Shown here piece after piece: positions 17,033-25,214 of a stretch of 42,786 nucleotides of DNA. The notes below the pieces were generated by a model. It was not told the DNA's origin, did no database searches, and saw only the letters and a program-made list of their open reading frames with translations. Numbering within the stretch: the stretch's first letter is position 1; each line of letters opens with the position of its first letter. Both the position numbers and the translations under genes were made by a program. This DNA comes from an uncultured Eubacteriales bacterium (GTDB lineage: Bacteria > Bacillota > Clostridia > Oscillospirales > Butyricicoccaceae), in the NCBI GenBank assembly GCA_910586105.1, contig CAJUGU010000016.1, positions 1 through 42,786 of the forward strand, in the 5' to 3' direction.

Positions 17033-17965
17033 ATGTCAAAGGAGTTTGATATTTTTTTGAAAAAGCACATTATCGAATGTGATTTGCTTATCTACTCCAT
17101 TCCATATCGTGACGGTATCTCTGTGACGGATCGCCTTATTTTGAATGCTGCGCTTGAAAGCTATTCGCTTTATAAACTTGTGGCGGTTCAAACTGGCTCA
17201 CTGCTTACTGCACATATTGATGAAATGATAAAATTGTGTAAGGAGCGGTTAAGCATCGGGATGACATTTGGCGCTTCAGCAGAAATTAAGGTGCATAACA
17301 ACCTTTACATTCAAAACGATCCAATCGTTTTTGATACACCAGCTGTAGAGACTATCGAACTGGTTATGAATGAGTTCAACAATGGACTTATCCTAACTGC
17401 TGGAGATATTGATACACAGGTGGCGTTGTCTGCTGGTAAAGTGAATTTGGCATTACTGCTTAATGCAGATGTGAAAGGAACCCAAAAGACAAGTTTGATT
17501 AGAGCTGACAGCGGTTTCTTTCTTAATTCCGACATTCGTGAAGTCAATCAGCGGAATTACATTGAAACAGATGCGGCACTGGAAATGGGTGCGACTCTTC
17601 AAAGTCTTTGTTATCAACTAACGATTGAGGCGAGTGCAGCATTTGAACTTATGGCAATGGTCGTCGGCACAGAAATACGGCATTCACTTGGTAGATGGTA
17701 CAACGGCCTTGCTATTGGCGTTAATGTGAAAGGGACAAGCTCTCAGAAGTTTGAAAGAGCAGAGGCAATTATCCGGCTAATGGAGAACGCAGCAGGAACA
17801 CTGGTGAAAGTGCTATACCCCAAAGATGGTGGTATGGCACTTGATGTTGCTGATGCAAACTTTGGGTTAAAGCGATATCGGCTTCTCAGAGAAATTGATG
17901 ATTTGGAGTTAAGAGATATTGACGATATGACGCTTAATGAGCTTGATTGGGTAGAGCTTACATGA
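17033..17965 (+). CDS. Unrecognised phage protein
   Basis: This 310-residue protein starts at ATG 17,033 behind AAAGGTGGGG. I do not recognise it. Residues 1-70 are helical (FLKKHIIECDLLIYSIPYRDGISV), the middle (75-235) is beta-rich with repeated short strands such as GLILTAGDIDTQVALSAGKVNLAL, and the C-terminus (260-310) is strongly acidic with REIDDLELRDIDDMTLNELDWVEL, a Leu/Asp repeat. There is no signal peptide or membrane segment. It lies among tail-fibre-type genes, so a structural or baseplate role is likely but unproven. Confidence 0.5.
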   Translation: MSKEFDIFLKKHIIECDLLIYSIPYRDGISVTDRLILNAALESYSLYKLVAVQTGSLLTAHIDEMIKLCKERLSIGMTFGASAEIKVHNNLYIQNDPIVFDTPAVETIELVMNEFNNGLILTAGDIDTQVALSAGKVNLALLLNADVKGTQKTSLIRADSGFFLNSDIREVNQRNYIETDAALEMGATLQSLCYQLTIEASAAFELMAMVVGTEIRHSLGRWYNGLAIGVNVKGTSSQKFERAEAIIRLMENAAGTLVKVLYPKDGGMALDVADANFGLKRYRLLREIDDLELRDIDDMTLNELDWVELT

Positions 17966-17990
17966 GTTGATGGATGGAAGGAGGTCAAAT

Positions 17991-18281
17991 ATGTCTCAGG
18001 CGCATTTGGGTAGCTTCAACGGAACTGTGACACCTGGCGTCAATATGCTGGAAACGTTCAAAAAGAACGAAATCAGGGACAACCCAAACAGCATTTTGAA
18101 ATATGGGGACATGGTGCTGAAAAAGTTCGGTATCTCCTGTCCTGCCGGTACAGTAGTAAAAATTAACGGGAAAGAAATCCCGTTGTTTACTGGCGTTTTC
18201 GAGCTGGGTATGAACCAGATTGATATTACATCGCTGGAGTTTTTAGAAACGGTAAATGTTAATATTTACTATATGTTTTAG
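17991..18281 (+). CDS. Small unrecognised phage protein
   Basis: The 96-residue protein starts at ATG 17,991, six bases after AAGGAGG at 17,978-17,984; the in-frame ATG at 17,967 lies upstream of that site and overlaps the previous stop region. It has a Gly/Thr N-terminus followed by a compact beta-type domain (CPAGTVVKINGKEIPLFTG). No family is recognised. It is flanked on both sides by tail-type genes and is probably part of the same transcript. Confidence 0.55.
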   Translation: MSQAHLGSFNGTVTPGVNMLETFKKNEIRDNPNSILKYGDMVLKKFGISCPAGTVVKINGKEIPLFTGVFELGMNQIDITSLEFLETVNVNIYYMF

Positions 18282-18296
18282 GGAGGAGGTGCGACG

Positions 18297-18728
18297 ATGG
18301 CAGATTTGAGTTTAAGAGATGCTTTGCTTATTGCAGGCAGTGGCTCTGGCGGCTCTGGTGGTAAAGATGGCGTTGGCATTGCTTCCTTAGAAATTAACGA
18401 CAGTGGAGAGTTAGTCGTTACTCTGGATAATGGGCGAGTAAAAAATCTTGGCAGAATCGTCGGTGCGGATGGTGCAGTATATGTGCCCCATATCGACGAT
18501 AAAAAGGTTCTTTCATTCACGATTGAGAAAGCGCCCGACAAGGTTCCAGATCCTGTTGATCTAAATGGGGACGGTGTTAAACCCTCTGATGTAACAACGG
18601 ACGAGGAAGTCAATGAAATGCTTGGAGAAGTCTTTGGTGAACAAAGTGGAGATGGCACCATAGACGAAAACCAGGTTGTCACCGATGCGGAGGTGGCAGA
18701 AATGTTGAAAGAAGTTTTCGGTCGTTGA
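18297..18728 (+). CDS. Tail-fibre-type protein with duplicated TD-x-EV-x-EML motif
   Basis: The 143-residue protein starts at ATG 18,297 behind GGAGGAGGTG. After a Gly/Ser linker (14-22) comes GIASLEINDSGELVVTLDNG with a following NLGRIVGADGA, a short beta module often met in phage tail and fibre proteins. The C-terminal part contains the 14-residue motif TDEEVNEMLGEVFG at 101-114 and again as TDAEVAEMLKEVFG at 129-142. A third copy, TDAEVKEMLDEIFG, ends the next gene's protein. The repeat is a predicted amphipathic helix. Its role is unknown; a shared docking or assembly peptide is a reasonable guess. Confidence 0.6.
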   Translation: MADLSLRDALLIAGSGSGGSGGKDGVGIASLEINDSGELVVTLDNGRVKNLGRIVGADGAVYVPHIDDKKVLSFTIEKAPDKVPDPVDLNGDGVKPSDVTTDEEVNEMLGEVFGEQSGDGTIDENQVVTDAEVAEMLKEVFGR

Positions 18729-18780
18729 CCGTCAACTGATAGAAAATACAAACCTATGACAAAACAAGGAGGAAAAGACA

Positions 18781-19563
18781 ATGAGTTACGATGTGAAGAA
18801 ACTGACCAGACTACAGGATTTGAAGACCTTGGCGACCACTATCAATGAAAACTTTGCTACTAAGGAAGAGATTGCCAGCCTTGCAACGTCGTTTAAGTCT
18901 GGTGAGGTGGCGGGTAATACCGTCAAGCTGTACACCACCGAGGATAAGAGCGGCACCCCTGCGTTCAGCTTTGATTTCCCTACTGAGCTGTTCCTGGATC
19001 AGACTAAGACCCAGTTTGTGAGCGAGTTTGCTTTTGATGCAGATACTTATGCTGGGGCGACCGACCCTAATCTGGAGGGCAAGCCTGTTATGGTTTTGGC
19101 CGTCAAGGGCGGGAGCGATGCGATTACCTACTCTTTCCTAAATATGGCCGCTCTGGTGGACACCTATAAGGCCAAGGCTGGTGATGGCACTGCTACCGTG
19201 ACTGTGAGCGGCTATGAGATCAGCGTGGATGTGAATATCTCCGCTGAGGCAAACAACGCCCTGGTGAAGAAAGACGATGGCCTGTATGTGCCTAAGTCCG
19301 ATGTGGTTGATATCACTGGCAAGGCTGATAAGGTCGGTAGCGCTATCGCTGGCAACTTTGCCGGCCTGGATGCTAATGGCAATTTGACCGACAGCGGCAA
19401 GTCTGCTACTGATTTTTCTAAGGTTGAAGCAAGCACTACCGCTGGTGCAATCAGCGTTGACGGTGCCGATGTGACCGTGGTGGAGATCGCCACTGATGCT
19501 GAGGTCAAGGAAATGCTGGATGAAATCTTCGGTGTTCCTGATACTCCGGAGGTTAGCGCCTAA
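18781..19563 (+). CDS. Tail/fibre structural protein, probably highly expressed
   Basis: The 260-residue protein starts at ATG 18,781 with AAGGAGG upstream. N-terminal residues 1-45 are helical (LQDLKTLATTINENFATKEE). The middle is beta-rich, and residues about 175-215 contain GKADKVGSAIAGNFAGLD followed by NGNLTDSGKSATDF, a module common in Clostridia phage tail and decoration proteins. TDAEVKEMLDEIFG (238-251) repeats the motif of the previous protein. Codon use is different from the neighbours, with far more CTG, GGC, AAG and GTG, which suggests strong expression or separate origin. A strong terminator follows directly. Exact structural role is not clear. Confidence 0.6.
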   Translation: MSYDVKKLTRLQDLKTLATTINENFATKEEIASLATSFKSGEVAGNTVKLYTTEDKSGTPAFSFDFPTELFLDQTKTQFVSEFAFDADTYAGATDPNLEGKPVMVLAVKGGSDAITYSFLNMAALVDTYKAKAGDGTATVTVSGYEISVDVNISAEANNALVKKDDGLYVPKSDVVDITGKADKVGSAIAGNFAGLDANGNLTDSGKSATDFSKVEASTTAGAISVDGADVTVVEIATDAEVKEMLDEIFGVPDTPEVSA

Positions 19564-19582
19564 TTTCAGATAATGGCTGTAT

Positions 19583-19613
19583 AAAGAGGAACGGCATATG
19601 CCGTTCCTCTTTT
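19583..19613 (+). terminator. Strong rho-independent terminator
   Basis: A perfect 30-base palindrome (AAAGAGGAACGGCAT and its complement, 19,583-19,612) runs into TTTT. It closes the main run of tail genes and leaves the last phage gene partly separated from them. The symmetry means it could also act on the opposite strand. Confidence 0.85.
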
Positions 19614-19641
19614 GTATTTAGGATAGGTGGAGGTGAATCTT

Positions 19642-20067
19642 GTGGCAGTGAATAAGGTTCCATATTTGGAGCACTTGAAACAGTTTGGATTGCGGGAAAG
19701 CGCCTTGATCGGTCGGGTCGCTAAGACCGCCGCTGATGCAATCGAAGAGCAGGCGCAACAAATTGGCGCTTTGTCCGATAAAGTGGAAAATTTGCCCGGA
19801 ATCTCTGGGGAAATTAGTCGCTCAGTCAATGCGACACTGACCGTTGCCGGATGGGAAAACAATCGTCAAATTGTTGAGATTGAGGGGCTAACTGCAAATC
19901 AAAATGGTGTAGTCGGTTTATCTCAAGACATTTCAACGGCGGAACGTGAGACTGTGGCAAGTGCGGAGCTGTATATCTGCGGCCAGGCCGATGGGTCTTT
20001 TACGGTTGCGTATGGTGGTGATAAACCGACATACGACATCCCGATTACCCTTATCCTGCTCGATTAA
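19642..20067 (+). CDS. Small phage tail-type protein, last phage gene
   Basis: The protein is 141 residues if it starts at GTG 19,642, which has GGAGGTGA five bases upstream; GTG 19,627 overlaps that site and is less likely. Residues 1-50 are a helical coiled coil (LIGRVAKTAADAIEEQAQQ). Residues about 60-141 form a beta domain with NATLTVAGWENNRQIVEIEG and ending FTVAYGGDKPTYDIPITLIL, a C-terminal module that is widespread in Firmicute phage tail and fibre proteins. The gene lies behind the terminator at 19,583, so it may be expressed at lower level or from read-through. It is the last gene with phage-like codon use. Confidence 0.65.
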   Translation: MAVNKVPYLEHLKQFGLRESALIGRVAKTAADAIEEQAQQIGALSDKVENLPGISGEISRSVNATLTVAGWENNRQIVEIEGLTANQNGVVGLSQDISTAERETVASAELYICGQADGSFTVAYGGDKPTYDIPITLILLD

Positions 20068-20188
20068 CGAGAGGAAAAAACGCGCATAGGCCGCGGCGGC
20101 AAAACCTGATAAACTGTTATCAGCAAAGGGAAACAGGCAGTGCGCAGGCCGCTTTCCATCCGCAACGATGAAAGAGAGGTAATTGATC
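20068..20188. other. Phage-host junction region
   Basis: Between the last phage gene and the transporter gene the sequence becomes GC-rich within about 30 bases. No integrase, tRNA end or direct repeat that could be an attachment site is visible inside the window; its partner, if any, would be left of position 1. The stretch contains one clear inverted repeat (see the entry at 20,106). Confidence 0.4.
20106..20123. promoter_or_regulatory. Inverted repeat, candidate operator
   Basis: CTGATAA and TTATCAG flank ACTG, a perfect 7+4+7 repeat 66 bases before the transporter start. Its size and place suit a repressor site controlling the transporter-esterase pair. No adjacent regulator gene is present and no clear -35/-10 pair is seen. 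Confidence 0.35.
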
Positions 20189-21571
20189 ATGGCATCGAAT
20201 CAAATGCAGGGAAGGGGAAACACCTACCGCACCGGCATCATGGAAAAAATCGCCTATGGGATGGGCGACGTTGCATGCAACGTGGTATTCGCGCTGACCT
20301 CCGGCCTGGTCGTCTATTTTTATACGAACGTCGTTGGCATTTCCGCCGCGATGGTTGGCACGATCCTGCTGCTGTCCCGGATCTTTGACGGCGTTTCCGA
20401 TCTGGCGATCGCGCAGATCATGGATAAGGTCGATTCCAAACACGGCAAAGCCCGCGCATGGATCCTTTGGATGGCGATCCCCTACGGGGGAACGGCTGTC
20501 GCCTTATTTTCCGTCCCGGCCGGCGCGACCAGTCTGGTGCAGGCGATCTACATTTTTATCACCTATAACCTGTGTACGACCTTCGTTTATACCGCGCTGA
20601 ATCTGCCGTATTCGTCGATGGCTCCGATGATGACCAACGACGACGGGGATCTGGCCCGGCTGAACCTGTTCCGTATGTCTATGTCCCCCATTGGGAATAT
20701 GATCGTCACCGCCTGCACCTTGCCGCTGATCGACCGGATTGGCGGCGACCAGCGCGCATGGATCCTCGTCACGGCGATCTATGCAGCGATCGCGTTCGGG
20801 CTGCTGATGTGGACGTTTTTCGGCTGTCAGGAGCGGTTTCACCCGGCGGCGGCAAAAGAAGCCGAGGGCCTGCCATTCACGACCCGGCTGGGCGCGGCGC
20901 TGCACAACAAATATTTCATTATGCTGACCCTGACCATGATCGCCGTGTCGCTTTACCAGAACGTCAACGGCACCTGCTCCACGTATTATGCACAATATGT
21001 GCTTGGCAACGCGGAGCGGATGGGCGTCATGCAGACCGTTGAAAAGATCCCGTGGATCCTTGGCGTGATTTTCCTGGCCCCGTTTATCAGCCGGTTTGGC
21101 AAGCGGAATATGGTGCTGGCGGGCGCGATCCTGTGCGCGGCTGCGCAGGCGATCCTGCTCGCAGCCCCCGCGAATTATACATTGGTTTTGGTTTCCGCCG
21201 CCCTGCGCGGTTTGGGTGAAGCCCCCTTCTATGGCTGTATCTTCACCATGCTTGCCGATACGATCGAATTCGGCCATTGGAAAACGAACATCCGCGTACA
21301 CGCGCTGCTGTTTTCCGCCTTCACGGTCGGGCAGAAGTTTGGCGGCGGCATAGCCGGATGGGCGATCGGCCAGCTGATGGATGCTTCCGGATTTACCGGC
21401 CTGGCGGTGGAGATCCCCTCGGCGGTCCGCATGGTACAAAACCTTTACATTTACGGCACGATCGCCGCATGGGCCGCAGTCGCCGTTTTCATGGTCTTCT
21501 ACCGCCTGGATAAAGAATACGATGGCATCGTTGCGGATCTGGCAAAGCGCGGATCCCGCGCGGTATCATAA
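20189..21571 (+). CDS. GPH-family sugar:cation symporter (MFS)
   Basis: The 460-residue protein starts at ATG 20,189 after AGAGG; TTG 20,183 is in frame but badly spaced. It has about 12 membrane helices. The N-terminal pattern KIAYGMGDVACNVVF, then SRIFDGVSDLAIAQIMDKVD with the following KHGKARAWILW, is characteristic of the glycoside-pentoside-hexuronide:cation family (MelB, XynP, YicJ), including the conserved D-G-x-x-D and R-W/K-R-x-W type loop. It should import a sugar, oligosaccharide or glycoside with Na+ or H+. It is followed 16 bases later by an esterase gene, so the likely substrate is an acylated plant oligosaccharide. Substrate is inferred, not visible. Confidence 0.85.
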   Translation: MASNQMQGRGNTYRTGIMEKIAYGMGDVACNVVFALTSGLVVYFYTNVVGISAAMVGTILLLSRIFDGVSDLAIAQIMDKVDSKHGKARAWILWMAIPYGGTAVALFSVPAGATSLVQAIYIFITYNLCTTFVYTALNLPYSSMAPMMTNDDGDLARLNLFRMSMSPIGNMIVTACTLPLIDRIGGDQRAWILVTAIYAAIAFGLLMWTFFGCQERFHPAAAKEAEGLPFTTRLGAALHNKYFIMLTLTMIAVSLYQNVNGTCSTYYAQYVLGNAERMGVMQTVEKIPWILGVIFLAPFISRFGKRNMVLAGAILCAAAQAILLAAPANYTLVLVSAALRGLGEAPFYGCIFTMLADTIEFGHWKTNIRVHALLFSAFTVGQKFGGGIAGWAIGQLMDASGFTGLAVEIPSAVRMVQNLYIYGTIAAWAAVAVFMVFYRLDKEYDGIVADLAKRGSRAVS

Positions 21572-21587
21572 AAAGGAGGATATTTCG

Positions 21588-23393
21588 ATGTATCAGCACG
21601 TAACACGGGAACGGATCGATCCCCGGCAGCCTTATCTGCCCCAGCATTTTGGATTGGTCGAGCAGTTTGTCAGCGTCGGCGGGCGGAAACGCCGGTTCCT
21701 GCTATACATTCCGGACGGCGTGCGGGAGTCGTGCCCCGGCGTGTTGGTATTGGGCGGGGATGGACGCACGGCGGACGACCTCGCCCGGGAAAGCGGCTGG
21801 TGCGCCCTTGCCGATGCGCAGCCCGAGCGGGAAAAGTTCGTTGCCGTTTTTTTGGAACCGTTGGACGGCAAATGGCAGATTGACGAGCCATATGGGGAGC
21901 CGGAAGGCGACGCCGCTTATGTCAACGCGGTCTATCTGGCCGCTGGCCAGCGTTATCTGTGCTGCATCCATGAATCCAAATTTTATTTGACCGGGAGCCG
22001 GGAGGGCGGCGTGATGGCGCAGATGGCCGCGATGAGCAATGCGGCAGTTTACGCGGGGCTGGTCGCCGTGGGCGGCTCGGCTGTTTCCCCGTCTTATATG
22101 GAAGCCGCCGCGCACGATCCTTGCACCAATATGAACGGCTTCGCCGATCCGGCGCACCGCAAAAATATCCGGATGGGTGAGATCCCCGTCCCGGCCTGGA
22201 TCGTTGACGATCCGGCGGTAGGGACCGGGACCGATACCGGGACGGCGGCTTATTGGCGGAGGGCGTGCGGGACCGAAGATACCGCCCGCGAAGTGCGCCC
22301 CGGCGTGCGGGAATACCGCCGGACGGAAGAAGCGCCTTATGCCCCGGATCAGGAAAAGGAAGCCTTCCGGGTATGGGTCAGCCGCGAGGAAGGCGCATCC
22401 GAAAACGATGCGCGGGCAATGCTGGGCGAGATCCGGAAATTCCTGTTTTCACAGCGCCGTTGGATGAGCGGCCCGGTGGGGGATCTGCGCGTCACCCGCG
22501 ATCCGGAACGCGACCTCGGGATGGAATACCACTATGAGGAGATCGACGGCTGGATGCGCGAATGGTACGTTTACGTGCCGGAAAACGTGAAAAAGCATCC
22601 GGAGATCAAAGCGCCGCTGGTGATGGCCTTACATGGCTACACCTGCTCCGGGGAGATCTACGCAGGGAATACCGAATGGTACAAGGTTGCGGAAGAAAAC
22701 GGCTTTATCGTCGTGCATCCGACCGCGCTTTACGCAACGATCGAAATGGAGAACCAGGCCATTGATCCCAACAATACGCCGCTGCCCGCATGGAATATCT
22801 TTGCGGAAGCCGACCGCCCGGACGAGCTGCATTTTTTCGACACCCTGCTGGACCGCATGCTTGAAGCATATCCGGTCGATCCGGCCCGCGTATATGCGAC
22901 CGGCCATTCGTGGGGATCCCTGATGACCCATCTGCTGGCGCTGGCAAGGCCGGAACGGTTCGCCGCCGTTGCCCCTTGTTCCGGCGTGTTCTTTGGGGGA
23001 GCCGAAAAACGGATCCTGCCGCTGCCCGCCGTGCAGGGGCGGGCGGACGTAGAGGTGCCGGTCTGGATGTTCTGCGGCGAAGAAGAGCCGTGGCTGATCG
23101 AAGCCCGTCCGGCTGCGGACAATGCTACGGGCTTTACGATCTCCATGTGGTTAAGATACAACCATATGGCGGAACAGATCCCGAACGATTGGAACGCATA
23201 TACGCCGAAAACAGACGGCCGTTGGAACGAACGCGAATGGCTGCGGGACGGCGTGCCGATGGTGCGCTTTACGACGGTGGAATACATGCCCCACGCGACC
23301 ATGCCGCAAATGTCCTACCGCATTTGGGAAGGATTCTTTTCAAAATTTAGCCGGAAGGGCAAAGAAAGCAGGTTTTCGGCGGCTGTTTCATAA
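21588..23393 (+). CDS. Tandem-domain CE1/PHB-depolymerase-like esterase
   Basis: The 601-residue protein starts at ATG 21,588 after AAAAGGAGG; the open frame upstream lies inside the transporter gene. There is no signal peptide, so it acts in the cytoplasm. It contains two alpha/beta-hydrolase domains. In the C-terminal one (about 310-590) the nucleophile elbow is GHSWG (Ser441) and the catalytic His lies in EYMPHATMP (His569); the acid position is near GEEEPW, with Glu in place of the usual Asp. The N-terminal one (about 20-250) aligns at TGSREGG (135-141), where Arg138 replaces the nucleophile Ser, so it is probably inactive and may bind substrate or stabilise the fold. The family includes feruloyl and acetyl-xylan esterases. 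Pairing with a GPH importer supports removal of ester groups from imported oligosaccharides. Confidence 0.8.
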   Translation: MYQHVTRERIDPRQPYLPQHFGLVEQFVSVGGRKRRFLLYIPDGVRESCPGVLVLGGDGRTADDLARESGWCALADAQPEREKFVAVFLEPLDGKWQIDEPYGEPEGDAAYVNAVYLAAGQRYLCCIHESKFYLTGSREGGVMAQMAAMSNAAVYAGLVAVGGSAVSPSYMEAAAHDPCTNMNGFADPAHRKNIRMGEIPVPAWIVDDPAVGTGTDTGTAAYWRRACGTEDTAREVRPGVREYRRTEEAPYAPDQEKEAFRVWVSREEGASENDARAMLGEIRKFLFSQRRWMSGPVGDLRVTRDPERDLGMEYHYEEIDGWMREWYVYVPENVKKHPEIKAPLVMALHGYTCSGEIYAGNTEWYKVAEENGFIVVHPTALYATIEMENQAIDPNNTPLPAWNIFAEADRPDELHFFDTLLDRMLEAYPVDPARVYATGHSWGSLMTHLLALARPERFAAVAPCSGVFFGGAEKRILPLPAVQGRADVEVPVWMFCGEEEPWLIEARPAADNATGFTISMWLRYNHMAEQIPNDWNAYTPKTDGRWNEREWLRDGVPMVRFTTVEYMPHATMPQMSYRIWEGFFSKFSRKGKESRFSAAVS

Positions 23394-23486
23394 ATCATAT
23401 TGTATCCATCCCCGGTGGATATGCGGTTTTCTTGCTGCATGTCCGCCGGTTATCCGTTAAAACAGATGCTAAAAATACGCCGCATG

Positions 23487-23513
23487 CAGCGCCCGCGAAG
23501 GGCGCTGTATTTT
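23487..23513 (+). terminator. Rho-independent terminator after the esterase gene
   Basis: CAGCGCCC pairs with GGGCGCTG around GCGAA and is followed by TATTTTC. AAAATAC at 23,472-23,478 can also pair with GTATTTT to lengthen the stem with a bulge. It sits about 95 bases after the esterase stop codon. Confidence 0.65.
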
Positions 23514-23762
23514 CATGCCCGGGCTACGGCAGCAGAAAGGGAAAACTCCCGAAAAAATTTCGGAAAAAATTTCATTCACATGTCCAAAACCGACATTCGC
23601 CGTACATGTATATATAGAAGGGTAAATCAGGCGCAGCCATTCACAGGCTGGCCCCCTTCGAGCAAGCTATTTTAGCAGGGGGGAGCGGATGCCATTGTTT
23701 GTATAAAACCAACACTGACAAAATGAGATACAGAGGTTCATTTGAAAGGAGCGCGTTATAAT
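23514..23762. other. Intergenic stretch with hairpin and weak promoter
   Basis: No gene is seen. A two-part hairpin lies at 23,652-23,682: CCCCCT pairs with AGGGGG, enclosing GCTA/TAGC. A weak sigma-A-like promoter, TTGTTT at 23,695-23,700 and CAAAAT at 23,719-23,724 with an 18-base spacer, could serve the next gene. Its ribosome site is GAAAGGAG at 23,744-23,751. Confidence 0.35.
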
Positions 23763-24611
23763 ATGGATCTATCCATAAGGGATCGAGGATACGGGGCATT
23801 ATGGGGGCAAACCCAATCGGCTCCCATTTCCGGCGGGGATTCGTTTTTACGGGCGGCAAGCGCCCTGCGGTCGGAGAAAAGCGGCGGCATAACCGATCAG
23901 GACTTAGCGGTCGGCACATACGAACAGCGCCTTGCCCGTCTGCAAAAGATTCACGCAGAAACGGACTACAGCGGAATGGAACCGCGTGACCGACAAAAGT
24001 TGATTATTGACCGTTTTAAAGCTGCATTTCCCGACTATGTGGCTATCTATGGAGGTCTGTACAATATCACGGGGGAACACTCGGTTTATAATAGGATACG
24101 TACAGAAGCAATGGAGGAGGCTGAAAAAGCCCTTGGAGATTATCATCTTCCGATGCAGCATGACGAATACAATGCATATCTGCGATATGTCTGGGGATAT
24201 GACGGGATGACAGAGGATGAAATCCGTGCGGCGGTCCTCGAAAAATATAAAAATGGAACGCTGGCGGATAGACTATCGGCTACAACGGAGCTTTTTGCTG
24301 TGAATATTGACAGAAGAGCATGCGCTTTACTTGGTATGCAGTTTAACAATGAAATGAGGAAAGGTACTGAACACGAATATGGATACCTTCACACCGACAA
24401 CCCCATTCGGATCAACGCCATGATCGAATATGCAAAGGGCAACACCATAAGCTGGCGGGGGTTGGCGCACGGTCTCCTTGAGGAAATGAAAACACATGAA
24501 TTCAAGAGCGTGGACATGACCCCGGAAGAAGCGAAACGCATCTATCTGGCGGAAATGGAAGACTGTTTCACGGATTTCCTGAATCGGTTAGAAAGCAAGG
24601 GTTTTAAGTGA
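23763..24611 (+). CDS. Unrecognised 282-residue protein
   Basis: The chosen start is ATG 23,763 with GAAAGGAG eleven bases upstream; TTG 23,742 is possible but overlaps that region. I do not recognise the family. There is no signal peptide or membrane segment. Residues 1-45 are Gly/Ser-rich and probably disordered; the rest is helical, with DYSGMEPRDRQKLIIDRF (68-85) followed by AFPDYVAIYGGLYNI, and a C-terminal helical part rich in Glu (TPEEAKRIYLAEMEDC). The next gene begins 11 bases after its stop, so the two are probably one operon. Codon use is slightly more AT-rich than the neighbouring genes. Confidence 0.5.
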   Translation: MDLSIRDRGYGALWGQTQSAPISGGDSFLRAASALRSEKSGGITDQDLAVGTYEQRLARLQKIHAETDYSGMEPRDRQKLIIDRFKAAFPDYVAIYGGLYNITGEHSVYNRIRTEAMEEAEKALGDYHLPMQHDEYNAYLRYVWGYDGMTEDEIRAAVLEKYKNGTLADRLSATTELFAVNIDRRACALLGMQFNNEMRKGTEHEYGYLHTDNPIRINAMIEYAKGNTISWRGLAHGLLEEMKTHEFKSVDMTPEEAKRIYLAEMEDCFTDFLNRLESKGFK

Positions 24612-24622
24612 GGGATATTTCA

Positions 24623-25198
24623 ATGAAAGTAAATGCATACGCAGGAAATTGGATGGCGAACCGTTCAACGGGTACCGCGCCGCGAAGAAAAACCAGCTTT
24701 GCCGATTGCATGGCGGCTGCGTCCGACAAAAAAGCTGCTGGAATGGCGGAAGCGCAAAGCCCGACGCATGTCCGGATCGATCTGCTGGATTATGCGGAAT
24801 GGCGCAAGAGCCGAGAACCGATCGACATCCCCAATACCAACGGCTGGACGGAAGAAAATATCCAGTATTTAAAGGAACGTTATCCGGGCGAGCTTTCCCC
24901 ATACGAACGTCTGGAAGCGCTGCAAACGATCACAGATATGGGATGCATCACGCCGGAAGAATATCAAAAGGCCATCGGGACGGATAAAGAGATGGTGGTT
25001 TGCGACGCAGGCGAAGCGACCTGCACTTCGGGGCGGCTGGAGGAAGACGGATATTCGCCATATTGGCTGATGCAGACGCTGCATGACGCCGACTGGCTGG
25101 AAGCGCTGAAGGATTTAACGATCAGCAAAGCGGACACACTGGATCGGCTGTTTGATTTATTGGATGCAGGGAGCCGATCCCTCGTCGATCGGAGATAA
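24623..25198 (+). CDS. Unrecognised 191-residue protein
   Basis: ATG 24,623 has GTGAGGG about eight bases upstream, overlapping the previous stop codon. The N-terminus (MKVNAYAGNWMANRS, then basic and Ser/Thr-rich to about 45) looks disordered. A helical core follows with WTEENIQYLKERYPGELS and ALQTITDMGCITPEEYQ, and the C-terminus has an acidic/Leu helix (LTISKADTLDRLFDLLD). There is no signal peptide, membrane segment or catalytic motif. Its partner upstream is equally unknown, and the layout suggests they work together. The bidirectional terminator at 25,215 closes the unit. Confidence 0.5.
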   Translation: MKVNAYAGNWMANRSTGTAPRRKTSFADCMAAASDKKAAGMAEAQSPTHVRIDLLDYAEWRKSREPIDIPNTNGWTEENIQYLKERYPGELSPYERLEALQTITDMGCITPEEYQKAIGTDKEMVVCDAGEATCTSGRLEEDGYSPYWLMQTLHDADWLEALKDLTISKADTLDRLFDLLDAGSRSLVDRR

Positions 25199-25214
25199 AC
25201 TGCAAACAATGCCG

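Larger units (their letters stand above)
1..20067 (+). mobile_element. Siphophage structural module (prophage or remnant, left end outside window)
   Basis: All genes here run on the + strand with short gaps and strong Shine-Dalgarno sequences, in the order expected for a long non-contractile tail: tape measure, distal tail protein, tail-associated protein, then small fibre-type proteins. The DNA is clearly AT-richer than the sequence after 20,090. No tail sheath gene is present, so a contractile tail or R-type tailocin is unlikely. Capsid, portal, terminase, integrase, repressor, holin and endolysin genes are absent; they could lie left of the window or be lost. The right boundary is the stop codon at 20,067 or a few tens of bases beyond it. 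No tRNA or obvious attachment-site repeat is visible at the junction. Confidence 0.85.

Noticed and set aside
1..20067. R-type tailocin or contractile phage
   Set aside because: No sheath, baseplate wedge or spike genes are present; Dit-Tal order fits a siphophage tail.
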